From Afipia sp. GAS231 (GTDB taxonomy: Bacteria > Pseudomonadota > Alphaproteobacteria > Rhizobiales > Xanthobacteraceae): DNA of 64,000 bases. A program made the translations under genes and the position numbers. Shown piece by piece: positions 1 through 7,787 of this stretch (position 1 is the first letter of the stretch; every line of letters begins with the position of its first letter). The DNA is taken from contig NZ_LT629703.1 of the NCBI RefSeq assembly GCF_900103365.1, positions 2,356,001 to 2,420,000 of the forward strand. Reading direction: 5' to 3'. The notes under the pieces are model-generated. The model was not told the origin of the DNA and did not search any database. It saw only the letters and a program-made list of their open reading frames with translations.

Positions 1-922
1 CGTCGTCGAAGATCGCCTTGTTGATCGCCCCCACCAGATTTTGCGTCGAGTTGCCGGCGAAATAGACCACGACCCGCGCCTTCGGCAGCAGACTGGCTAT
101 GATCTGAAGATCGAGCGCGATTTCCTGGTCGGCGGCCGTGCCGCCGCCGAAATCATTGACCGGTGCGGGCGGATCATCCGGCGGCAGCGACGGATCGGCG
201 GTCACCACCGACTTGTCGACGATGACAGGTGCTTCCCGCCCCATCCTGCGCAAGGCTTCCTTGAGGTCGGTATCGAGATATCCGCCCCCCAACGCGATGA
301 TCCCGACGCAGACCTTCGATACGTCGTGATTGAGCGGAATGCCGTAAAGGGCGGCGATCTCCGTCGGCCATAACCCGCCACTCGCGGCGTCGCCGACCAA
401 GGCGCGCAGACGGCCGACGGGCCTTGTCTCCATCGGCCGCTGGTCAAAGCCGAGGATCGCCCGGGTCCATGGCGCGATTTCCTTTGGGACTGTCAATTGG
501 CCGACACGGGCGCGAAACCGGTGTTTGCCGTCGTCATAGATGCGAAGCGTGGCGCCGAAGATCTCCGACATCAGCCGTGCCGACGCTTGCAGCATGACGG
601 TGCGCTGGACAAGGTCGATGTCGCGAACGGTCACGCCGAATTTCTTTGCCAGTGTCTCTATGCGCGAAGCCGCATGGGCGTGGGTGCGACGCCGCTGCGC
701 GGCCAGCGCATGGCGGGTAATCGGCTGCGCCAGCCGCGCAAGATCGCCGGCGCTCCCCGGCTGAAACTTGTCCGGCGAGCGCCGCTTCAGATAGACCGTA
801 ATGAGGATCGGTTGTTCCGGATCGACGTCGCCGACATAGACCGCGCCTTCGGGTTCAACGCGGTTGCTGCCGGCGAGTGGAATCTTCTGTCCGGTTATGC
901 CCGGGCGTTTGGTCCGGCTCAT
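1..922 (-). CDS. S53 family (pro-kumamolisin/sedolisin) serine protease, C-terminus beyond window
   Basis: The minus strand is open from an ATG at 922 to the window edge, giving about 307 residues of N-terminal sequence. Residues 25-150 resemble the activation pro-domain of kumamolisins (GDVDPEQPILITVYLKRR). The catalytic domain starts near residue 185 with ALYGIPLNHD and VGIIALGGGY, and E267-I-A-L-D271 matches the ExxxD Glu/Asp pair of the sedolisin active site. The nucleophile-bearing GTSxxxP segment lies outside the window. The start overlaps the stop of the upstream haem-motif gene by an ATGA, so the two are probably translationally coupled. I see no signal peptide in the first 25 residues. 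Family assignment is firm; substrate is unknown. Confidence 0.85.
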   Translation of the reverse strand, partial: MSRTKRPGITGQKIPLAGSNRVEPEGAVYVGDVDPEQPILITVYLKRRSPDKFQPGSAGDLARLAQPITRHALAAQRRRTHAHAASRIETLAKKFGVTVRDIDLVQRTVMLQASARLMSEIFGATLRIYDDGKHRFRARVGQLTVPKEIAPWTRAILGFDQRPMETRPVGRLRALVGDAASGGLWPTEIAALYGIPLNHDVSKVCVGIIALGGGYLDTDLKEALRRMGREAPVIVDKSVVTADPSLPPDDPPAPVNDFGGGTAADQEIALDLQIIASLLPKARVVVYFAGNSTQNLVGAINKAIFDD

Positions 923-2106
923 TTTCCGGAGCACGGTCCAGGCGGTATCGGATTCTGCGTATCGTCGATCGCGCAGAACGGAACCGACCACACGAAGTCT
1001 GCGGAGGTCGCGATCTGGCTGAGCCCCGGCTTGCCTTCGAAAATCGGAGGCTGGCTGCTGAAGCTCCAGTACCATGCCGGCAGCAACGGTCCGAGCGGGC
1101 CAATGGGTCCATTGGGGCCGAAGGAAAGGAAACCGGCGGTTGACGTTGCCTTGCCGTTCTTGTCGAACACCGAGCGACCGTGACAGGTCATGCACGAAGC
1201 GGTCGCGACGAAGGTGTCTTCCGTTACGGAATTGCCGACCCTGATATCGAGACCGACATTGTCGACGAAATCGGCCTGCGAACCCTTCAGACAATAGTTC
1301 ACGTAGACCGGTTCGATGTTCCCGGCCGACAAAAGCGCCGTCAGAGCCGGCGTCTTGGCGCAATCGGGATACCCCTGGTTGGCGCTCCGGTTCGAGGGCA
1401 CGAACGCGGGCTGCGCGCCAAACGCGTCCCTGCAGCCGAGAATATCGCAGCGGCCCGGATTGAACCGGTGCTCGAAGGTCGCCCAGGTCCAGTTCGGCAC
1501 CAGCTTGCTGATCACGTGCATGGCCACCAGCGCGTATTGAACCCCGCCAGTGGAATTGACGTGATAGAGCTGCGGCACCTGCGCCAGCGTGACCCTGTTA
1601 TTGGTGAAGGCCGGAACGTCGCTGACCGGCATCCAGTTCGCCTTGACCTCGATGGAGTCGATCGGGAACTGGAGATTTTTGCCGAAGGCGGCCTTCAGTC
1701 CGGAAACCTTGTACAGGTTGTTCTGCACGATGAAATCGAACGTCGCCTTGTTGTGGCGGGTTTCTTCGGTTGCCCCCTGCGCGATCCCGGGTGGAAGCGC
1801 AGGAAGCAGTCCACCGGCCTCCTGCACGCCTTCGCGCGCGAGCTGCGGCAGAATCGGCCGCCGCAATACCGGCGGGGTCGGCGCGGTCGGAAACTGCGGA
1901 TTGGGCTGGAACGTGTCGGTGTCGCTGGCCCATGTTTCAAAAGTCGCGTTGCTGCCGCCGGCCCTTGTGTTGACCTGGATGAACAGTTGCCAGGCAACCT
2001 GGTCCGGCGCGGTCATCGCCGGATTTGGCGCAGGTTGCGCCACGGCCGGCAGACCGGGCAGAACGGAGAAACCACAGACAAGTGCCGCGCATATGGAGTG
2101 TCGCAT
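919..2106 (-). CDS. secreted protein with a single CxxCH haem-binding motif
   Basis: A 395-residue protein starting with a signal peptide (MRHSICAALVCGFSVLPGLPAVAQ) that predicts export to the periplasm. One c-type haem motif, CMTCH, lies at about residue 305 in ATASCMTCHGRS. The remainder is not a compact cytochrome c; the roughly 280 residues before the motif are unlike any domain I can name. Four further cysteines (GRCDILGC, DCAK, YCLK) could form disulfides. It is the first gene of an operon with the S53 protease, overlapping it by 4 nt. Role in electron transfer or as a haem-dependent enzyme is inference. Confidence 0.8.
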   Translation of the reverse strand: MRHSICAALVCGFSVLPGLPAVAQPAPNPAMTAPDQVAWQLFIQVNTRAGGSNATFETWASDTDTFQPNPQFPTAPTPPVLRRPILPQLAREGVQEAGGLLPALPPGIAQGATEETRHNKATFDFIVQNNLYKVSGLKAAFGKNLQFPIDSIEVKANWMPVSDVPAFTNNRVTLAQVPQLYHVNSTGGVQYALVAMHVISKLVPNWTWATFEHRFNPGRCDILGCRDAFGAQPAFVPSNRSANQGYPDCAKTPALTALLSAGNIEPVYVNYCLKGSQADFVDNVGLDIRVGNSVTEDTFVATASCMTCHGRSVFDKNGKATSTAGFLSFGPNGPIGPLGPLLPAWYWSFSSQPPIFEGKPGLSQIATSADFVWSVPFCAIDDTQNPIPPGPCSGK

Positions 2107-2386
2107 CGTCGCTCTCCCATGTTGTCCAAGGATCGAAACGCGTCTGTCGTCGCAGCCGGACGATCGTCATCGCCCGGATCTCGACTATACCAAAGGTTGC
2201 GTGATCTATAGAACACTATTGCGGGCGGTTTTATGAAGCAGCTCACAGCCAGGTCGACCCGCTATGGCGGCAAGTCCGCGACCGGGCGACTCGGCTCCCG
2301 GTTTGAACCGGTTATTGCCGTGCGCCGACCATCGGATCGTGCAAGTCTCTCCAGCACGATTCGGGACCGATTTCGGGGCACATCGA

Positions 2387-2791
2387 ATGATCCTACAATT
2401 CCTCGCCGGGCTGCCGGCGTTCCTGGTGTATTTCTGCACGGCGCTGATCGCCGTCGTGGCCTATCTGTTCGTCTACACCCGCGTCACGCCGCATGACGAG
2501 TTCGCGCTGATCCGCGCCAACGATCCGGCCGCCGCGATTGCGCTCGGCATGAGCCTGCTCGGCTTCGTGCTGCCGGTGGTCTCGGCCATCGCCCATTCCG
2601 CCAATGTCTGGGATTGCCTGATCTGGAGCGCGATCGCGCTGATCGTGCAGATCGCCGTCTATTACATCGTCAAGATTCCGGTGCCGAACCTGTCGGCGCG
2701 GATCGCGGCCGGCGAACTCGCCGCCGCGATCTGGCTCGGATTGTCATCGCTGGCCGCGGGCGCGCTCAACGCCGCCTGCATGATCTACTGA
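2387..2791 (+). CDS. DUF350 (YjfL-type) inner-membrane protein
   Basis: The internal ATG at 2387 gives a 134-residue protein beginning MILQFLAGLPAFLVYF; the longer open frame upstream lacks protein-like character. Four hydrophobic segments are visible (residues about 5-25, 45-68, 75-95 and 108-130), with charged stretches such as TRVTPHDEFALIRANDPAAAIALG between them, typical of DUF350. It precedes a YgiB-like gene by 2 nt and a glutathionylspermidine-synthase-like gene further on, the same gene set as E. coli yjfL-yjfM-yjfC. Molecular function is unknown for the family. Confidence 0.8.
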   Translation: MILQFLAGLPAFLVYFCTALIAVVAYLFVYTRVTPHDEFALIRANDPAAAIALGMSLLGFVLPVVSAIAHSANVWDCLIWSAIALIVQIAVYYIVKIPVPNLSARIAAGELAAAIWLGLSSLAAGALNAACMIY

Positions 2792-2793
2792 CC

Positions 2794-3201
2794 ATGACCA
2801 ACAAGCCCTCCCATGAATTCGGCAAACGCAGGCCGGTCGGCCCGCCGCTGATTACGCCGGCGCCGGTGAAACGCTCCAGCCACGTCGCGCTATTGCTGAT
2901 GGGAACGATGGCGGTCGGCGGCGGCGCCTATGCGCTGATGCCGCGCGAAACCTGCCAGCAGACGCCGCCGGGAACGGCCGCGCCGACGGACTGCCAGCCG
3001 CGCGGATCTTCATCCGGCAGCCACGGCGGCTCGGGCGGCAGTTCCTCGCGTTACGGCTTTTTCTCCGGCGGCTCTTCGTCAAGCGACGCTGCGTCGGGCC
3101 GCTCGGGCTCCGGCGGCTCGGAATCAAGTGCGGGCAGCGTGCAACGCGGCGGCTTCGGTTCGTTCGCGCATTCCTTCGGCATGCATTTCTCCGGCGGCTG
3201 A
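2794..3201 (+). CDS. YgiB/DUF1190-like small anchored protein
   Basis: A 135-residue protein whose ATG at 2794 follows the DUF350 stop by 2 nt. It has a basic N-terminus, one hydrophobic segment (HVALLLMGTMAVGGGAYALM, residues about 29-48), a cysteine-containing stretch (CQQTPPG, then TDCQP) and a long Ser/Gly-rich tail. The C-terminal QRGGFGSF recalls the RGGFG motif near the end of E. coli YgiB. With its DUF350 and ATP-grasp neighbours this supports a shortened YgiB/YjfM equivalent. The tail probably lies in the periplasm. Assignment rests on short motifs and context. Confidence 0.65.
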   Translation: MTNKPSHEFGKRRPVGPPLITPAPVKRSSHVALLLMGTMAVGGGAYALMPRETCQQTPPGTAAPTDCQPRGSSSGSHGGSGGSSSRYGFFSGGSSSSDAASGRSGSGGSESSAGSVQRGGFGSFAHSFGMHFSGG

Positions 3202-3315
3202 ATGCCCGCACGAAGCCGTGAAGCGGCGGGCTTTCGCTTGCGTCCGCTTGCGCAGGTGATGGAAACTGCCGGCTGGTCGGAAACGTCAGAGAACCGGAAA
3301 AAAGGGATCGCAACC

Positions 3316-3549
3316 ATGAAACGTTCGCGCCGGGTGGTGCTGACATTGATGGGAAGTGCCGCGGTCGGTGCGGTCTCGATGGGGCTGGTGCCGCGACGGG
3401 ATTGCGGGCCGGGGAATGAGGCCGTGCCCGGAGCCGGCGGACGAACCTATTGCCGCGCGACCTATCGCGGCTTTGGCGGAACGCCGGGCAGACTGCATGG
3501 TCACGGTCACGGCGGGCACGGGCATGGTGGACACGGTGGCGGCGGTTGA
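3316..3549 (+). CDS. small membrane-anchored protein with His/Gly-rich tail
   Basis: A 77-residue protein starting at the ATG at 3316. The sequence MKRSRRVVLTLMGSAAVGAVSMGLVPR is a positively charged start plus one hydrophobic segment, like the preceding YgiB-like gene, and it also keeps paired cysteines (RRDCGPG, RTYCRAT). It ends in HGHGHGGHGHGGHGGGG, a stretch able to bind divalent metals. The stop overlaps the next gene's ATG (TGATG), so it is coupled to the ATP-grasp enzyme. It looks like a diverged paralogue of the YgiB-like protein. Metal binding is inference. Confidence 0.65.
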   Translation: MKRSRRVVLTLMGSAAVGAVSMGLVPRRDCGPGNEAVPGAGGRTYCRATYRGFGGTPGRLHGHGHGGHGHGGHGGGG

Positions 3550-4706
3550 TGCAGCGCATCGTCTGTCCTGAACGCGACGACTGGCATGCGACCGCCGAAA
3601 GCGCCGGCTTCGATTTTCACACCATCGACGGCGAACGCTATTGGGACGAGCGCGCCTATTACGCCTTCACGCTCGATGAGATCGAACGCGCCATCGAGGC
3701 GCCGACCGGCGAAATCGACGCGATGTGTCTCGAACTGGTCGGTCGCGCCATCGACGACGAAAATTATCTGCGCCGGCTGAAGCTACCGGAAGCGTTCTGG
3801 CCGCTGATCTCGGAAAGCTGGCACCGCGACGACGGCAGCCTTTATGGCAGGCTGGACCTGAGTTTCGGCGCGCACGGCCCGGCAAAGCTGTTGGAATATA
3901 ACGCCGACACGCCGACCTCGATTTTCGAGGCGGCGGTGTTCCAATGGACCTGGCTCGAACAGGCGATCGAACGCAACATCATCCCGAAGCGCGCCGACCA
4001 GTTCAATTCGATCCATGAGCGCCTGATCGAGGCGTGGAAGAAGCTTGGCGGCACGCATCACCTGCATCTCGCCGGGATGACCGAGAATACCGAGGATGCG
4101 GGAACGCTGGCCTATCTCGAGGACACCGCGTCGCAGGCCGGATTAAAGACCACGCTGATCGACATCGAGGACATCGGGCTGCGCGACGACGGCCAGTTCG
4201 TCGACCTCGACGACCGCAGCATCGAATTTGCCTTCAAGCTCTATCCCTGGGAGTGGATGTTTCACGATGCCTTCGGCGCCAAGCTGTTGAGCGCGCCGAC
4301 GCGCTGGATCGAACCGCCGTGGAAGGCGATCCTCTCCAACAAGGGCATCCTGCCGCTGCTGTGGGAGATGTTTCCGAACCATCCCAACCTGCTGCCGGCC
4401 TATTTCGAGGACGACCCGAACGCCGCGCGCCTCGGCAGCTCGTTCGTGCGCAAGCCGCTCTATTCGCGCGAAGGCGCCAATGTCGCGCTGGTCAGCGCCG
4501 GCACCACGCTGGTCGAGCAGGAAGGCCCGTACGGCGCGGAAGGATTCATCCGGCAGGCGATGGCGCCGCTGCCGAATTTCTCCGATCAGTATCCGGTGCT
4601 CGGAAGCTGGCTGGTCGACCACGCGCCATGCGGCCTGTCGATCCGCGAGGACGAGAATCCGATCACCAGCAATACGTCGCGATTCCTGCCGCACGCGATT
4701 TTGTAG
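3549..4706 (+). CDS. glutathionylspermidine synthase family protein (YgiC/YjfC-like ATP-grasp)
   Basis: A 385-residue cytosolic protein starting at an ATG that overlaps the upstream stop. Hallmarks of the family's C-terminal synthetase domain are visible: GFDFHTIDGERYWDERAYY near the N-terminus, the nucleotide/metal region DLSFGAHGPAKLLEYNADTPTS, FKLYPWEWM, WIEPPWKAILSNKG and FVRKPLYSREGANV. The amidase half of the bifunctional E. coli Gsp enzyme is absent. E. coli YgiC and YjfC share the fold, but their substrate is not established, so the name denotes family and not reaction. It is the last gene of the DUF350-YgiB-like operon, 12 nt from convergent cheR. Confidence 0.85.
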   Translation: MQRIVCPERDDWHATAESAGFDFHTIDGERYWDERAYYAFTLDEIERAIEAPTGEIDAMCLELVGRAIDDENYLRRLKLPEAFWPLISESWHRDDGSLYGRLDLSFGAHGPAKLLEYNADTPTSIFEAAVFQWTWLEQAIERNIIPKRADQFNSIHERLIEAWKKLGGTHHLHLAGMTENTEDAGTLAYLEDTASQAGLKTTLIDIEDIGLRDDGQFVDLDDRSIEFAFKLYPWEWMFHDAFGAKLLSAPTRWIEPPWKAILSNKGILPLLWEMFPNHPNLLPAYFEDDPNAARLGSSFVRKPLYSREGANVALVSAGTTLVEQEGPYGAEGFIRQAMAPLPNFSDQYPVLGSWLVDHAPCGLSIREDENPITSNTSRFLPHAIL

Positions 4707-4718
4707 AACGCGGCCGGT

Positions 4719-5591
4719 CTAGCGCGCCGCGGAGGCGACGGCCTTGAACCCGAGCGACGCAACACCGCCGCGTGCGGTCGGTGCTGTGTTCGCGCAATAA
4801 AGCCCGCGCCGTTCCGGATAAGGCTTGAACGCATTGGTGATCCCGACCACCGACTCGGCGGCACCCAGCGCCAGCACGCCGTCGGGTTCGATCATGCGCG
4901 ACATCCGGTCGAAGATGCCGACCTTGGTGGTCTGGTCGAAATAGATCAGCACGTTGCGGCAGAAGATGATGTCGAAGGTGCCGAGATGGGCAAAATCCTG
5001 CAGCAGATTGAGCTGGCGGAACTGCACCATGCTGCGGATGTCGGCATTGAGCTGCCACAACTCGCCCTTCTGCGTGAAATGTTTCACCAGCATCTGGATC
5101 GGCAGGCCGCGCTGCACTTCGAATTGGCTGAACACGCCGGCCCTGGCTTTTTCCAGCACGCCAAGCGACAGATCGGTCGCAACGATTTCGGTGCGCCAGC
5201 CCGACAGCATGGAGCCTGCTTCCTTCAGGCACATCGCGATCGAATACGGCTCCTGCCCGGTCGAGGCAGCCGCGCACCAGATCCGCAAAGACCGGCGCGC
5301 CGCGCGCGCCTGCACCAGCGCCGGAAGCACCGTTTCCTTCAGATGATCGAACGGCACCTTGTCGCGGAAGAAGAACGTCTCGTTGGTGGTCATCGCCTCG
5401 ACCACTTCGGCGATCAGCGGCTCGGCGCCGCTCTTCATTTTCGCAACCAGTTCGGGAATGCCCACCAGATTCGACCTGCGCGCCAGCGGCACCAGGCGAC
5501 TTTCCACCAGATATTGCTTGTCGGCCGACAGGTCCAGTCCGGAACGCTCTTTCAGAAGCTTACGCAGATACTCATAGTCCAGAGGCGTCAC
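4719..5591 (-). CDS. cheR: chemotaxis protein methyltransferase CheR
   Basis: This enzyme uses S-adenosylmethionine to methylate glutamates on chemoreceptors. I start it at GTG 5591, whose GTGA overlaps the cheB stop; this gives 290 residues beginning [18 protein letters not shown]. The N-terminal helical domain (1-75) is followed by the methyltransferase core with [30 protein letters not shown] (SAM-binding loop), EIVATDLS and [13 protein letters not shown]. Length and motifs match full-size CheR. It is the last gene of the che cluster and is translationally coupled to cheB. No chemoreceptor gene lies in the window. Confidence 0.96.
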   Translation of the reverse strand: MTPLDYEYLRKLLKERSGLDLSADKQYLVESRLVPLARRSNLVGIPELVAKMKSGAEPLIAEVVEAMTTNETFFFRDKVPFDHLKETVLPALVQARAARRSLRIWCAAASTGQEPYSIAMCLKEAGSMLSGWRTEIVATDLSLGVLEKARAGVFSQFEVQRGLPIQMLVKHFTQKGELWQLNADIRSMVQFRQLNLLQDFAHLGTFDIIFCRNVLIYFDQTTKVGIFDRMSRMIEPDGVLALGAAESVVGITNAFKPYPERRGLYCANTAPTARGGVASLGFKAVASAAR

Positions 5592-6754
5592 GAACGATCT
5601 CCCGAAAACATTCGAACCAGTTTCGGCGCGATCTGATTGAGGGGAAGGATGGCGGCGCAAATGCCGGCATTGGCAGCCGCACCCGGCATGCCCCACACCA
5701 CGCTGCTCGCCTCGTCCTGGGCGATCACGCTGCCGCCGGCGGCAACGATGTCCTTGCCGCCGCGCATGCCGTCGGAGCCCATGCCGGTCAGGATCACCGA
5801 CATGATACCGCCCTGCCAGACGTCGATCGCCGACGTGAACAGCGGATCGACCGCGGGCTTGCAGAAATTCACCGGAGGCCCGTCGTCGAGCGCGATCGCG
5901 GCGTCCGCGCCGTGGCGCACGACGCGCATGTGGCGGCCACCTGGCGCCAGATAGATCTGCCCGGCCTTGACGATCTCGCCGTCGACGGCTTCGCGGGCCG
6001 GACGGCGGCTCGAACGCGCCAGATGCTCGGCCAGAATCGTGGTGAAGGTCGGCGGCATGTGCTGGGTGATCAGCACCGGAAAGCGATCGATCACCGGGCC
6101 GATTTCCGTGACCAGCGACATCAGGGCCTGCGGGCCGCCGGTCGACGAACCGATCAAGAGCACGCGCGGCGCCAGCATGCTGAACGGCCGGCGCATCAAC
6201 TGCGCTTGCGCCACCGGCGCTGCGGCCGGACGGGCCGCCTCACGCGCATGAACCGGGGCCAAAGACGGGCTCGCATGGGGCGTCGCCGATGCGGTGCGGC
6301 GGACCTTGGCGCCAAGATGGCGGATCTTCTGGATCAGGTCGTGGTGAAAGATATCGGCCGCGGCGGCCTCACGCGTGCTTTCCGGCTTCGGAATGTAATC
6401 GGACGCGCCGAGCGAAAGCGCCTTGAAGCTGATCTCCGCGTTGCGGCGGGTCAGCGTCGAGGCCATGATGATGATGAGGTCGCGCTTCTTCGCCAGCAGT
6501 TTCGGCAGCGCCGAGATGCCGTCGAGCTCCGGCATTTCGATATCGAGCACGGCGACATCAGGGTTGACGCGCTCGATCTGGTTGACGGCGTCAAGACCCG
6601 TGCGCAGGGAGGCGGTAACCTCCATGTCCGGCTCCGCACCGATCCACCGCGAAATCATGCCGCGGATCACGACGGAGTCATCGACCACCATCACGCGCAG
6701 CTTTTCCTGGCGCGTCGAGATCGGGGCCGCAGGACTTGTCAACGCAATACTCAT
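5588..6754 (-). CDS. cheB: chemotaxis response regulator glutamate methylesterase/deamidase CheB
   Basis: A 388-residue two-domain protein. The receiver (residues 20-140) has VVDDS, the phospho-acceptor in [13 protein letters not shown], and KP in YIPKPES. An Ala/Pro-rich linker (about 150-195) leads to the methylesterase with the catalytic triad in GSSTGGP (Ser), QHMPPTFT (His) and GMGSDGMRG (Asp). When phosphorylated by CheA it removes methyl groups added by CheR, resetting receptor sensitivity. It overlaps cheR by 4 nt and is separated from cheY by a strong terminator hairpin. Confidence 0.96.
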   Translation of the reverse strand: MSIALTSPAAPISTRQEKLRVMVVDDSVVIRGMISRWIGAEPDMEVTASLRTGLDAVNQIERVNPDVAVLDIEMPELDGISALPKLLAKKRDLIIIMASTLTRRNAEISFKALSLGASDYIPKPESTREAAAADIFHHDLIQKIRHLGAKVRRTASATPHASPSLAPVHAREAARPAAAPVAQAQLMRRPFSMLAPRVLLIGSSTGGPQALMSLVTEIGPVIDRFPVLITQHMPPTFTTILAEHLARSSRRPAREAVDGEIVKAGQIYLAPGGRHMRVVRHGADAAIALDDGPPVNFCKPAVDPLFTSAIDVWQGGIMSVILTGMGSDGMRGGKDIVAAGGSVIAQDEASSVVWGMPGAAANAGICAAILPLNQIAPKLVRMFSGDRS

Positions 6755-6784
6755 TACTTCACCGGAACGCCACGAGGCACAATT

Positions 6785-6819
6785 ACAAAAAAGAAAGCCG
6801 GAGGCCGTTCGGCCGCCGG
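6785..6819 (-). terminator. Rho-independent terminator between cheY and cheB
   Basis: On the minus strand, just after the cheY stop, CCGG-C-GGCC, loop GAAC and GGCC-T-CCGG form a GC-rich stem with one mismatch. It is followed immediately by a T-rich run (CTTTCTTTTTTGT). Most cheAWY transcripts should end here, so cheBR would depend on read-through or its own promoter. Confidence 0.8.
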
Positions 6820-6833
6820 ATCGCGCGCAGGAA

Positions 6834-7199
6834 TCAGATCAGGCCGACTTCCTGGAACTTCGCGGTGACGATGTCCTTGTCGAACGGCTTCATGATGTAT
6901 TCGTTGGCACCGGCATGCAGCGCGCGCGCGATGTGCGCGACGTCGTTCTCGGTGGTGCAGAACACCACCTTGGGAGCGTCGCCGCCGGGCATACGGCGGA
7001 GATTGCCGAGGAATTCGTAGCCGTCCATGACCGGCATGTTCCAGTCGAGCAGGACTGCCTCGGGCATGGCGCGTTTGCAGGCGTCGAGCGCCTTCTCGCC
7101 ATCCTCGGCTTCAATGATCTGGAAGTCGAGACCTTCCAGAATGCGGCGCGCAACCTTTCGAATGACGCTTGAGTCATCGACGACCAGACATGTTCTCAT
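6834..7199 (-). CDS. cheY: single-domain chemotaxis response regulator CheY
   Basis: A 121-residue stand-alone receiver domain. It has the acidic pair in [11 protein letters not shown], the phospho-acceptor Asp in [13 protein letters not shown], the switch Thr in VVFCTTEND and the Lys in IMKPFDKD. It takes phosphate from CheA and signals to the motor or pilus output. It lies between cheW and the terminator before cheB. Length is normal for CheY. Confidence 0.95.
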   Translation of the reverse strand: MRTCLVVDDSSVIRKVARRILEGLDFQIIEAEDGEKALDACKRAMPEAVLLDWNMPVMDGYEFLGNLRRMPGGDAPKVVFCTTENDVAHIARALHAGANEYIMKPFDKDIVTAKFQEVGLI

Positions 7200-7279
7200 T
7201 TTCGGCCTCTACTTCCCACAATCCCCTAAGCAAGGGACGTTTCCATTCCAGGTTCGTTTCGTAAGCTTGCTTCTGCTTC

Positions 7280-7753
7280 TTATGCCGCCATCAAATCAGG
7301 CACGATTTCGAGGACGCGATCGACGTCGAGGACGACCATGAGCTGACCTTCGAGGCGGTGGACGCCGCCGGCGAGCTTGGCCATGCGGGGATCGAGGTTG
7401 ACGGGGTTTTCCTCGCGGCCGTCGTCGCGGAGTCGCAGGACCTCGCCGATCTGGTCGATCAAGAGCCCGTAGGACTCGCCGCGCAGGTCGACACCAACCG
7501 CCATCGGCGGCTTGCCGTCGTCGTTCTTGGGCAGCCCGAGCCGGGCGCGCATGTCGACCACGGTGACGATGCGGCCGCGCAGGTTGAGCACGCCGGCGAT
7601 CTCCGCCGACGACAGCGGAACCCGCGTCAGCCGTTCCGGCATGAACACGTCCTGGACCCGCGAGATCGGCAGGCCGAACAATTGCCCGCCGATAAAGGCG
7701 GTGACGTATTCGGCCACGGTGCCCTCGATGGTGTCGGTCTTGGTCGTTGTCAT
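7280..7753 (-). CDS. cheW: chemotaxis adaptor CheW
   Basis: A 157-residue single CheW domain that couples receptors to CheA. Typical segments are EYVTAFIGGQLFGLPISRVQDVF, the loop IAGVLNLRGRIVTVVDMRARLGL, and GLLIDQIGEVLRL. It sits 34 nt downstream of cheA on the same strand, and 80 nt separate it from cheY. Nothing is truncated or unusual. Confidence 0.95.
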   Translation of the reverse strand: MTTTKTDTIEGTVAEYVTAFIGGQLFGLPISRVQDVFMPERLTRVPLSSAEIAGVLNLRGRIVTVVDMRARLGLPKNDDGKPPMAVGVDLRGESYGLLIDQIGEVLRLRDDGREENPVNLDPRMAKLAGGVHRLEGQLMVVLDVDRVLEIVPDLMAA

Positions 7754-7787
7754 GTGCTTGCTTTCTTATGCCCGGACTGAGCTTTGC

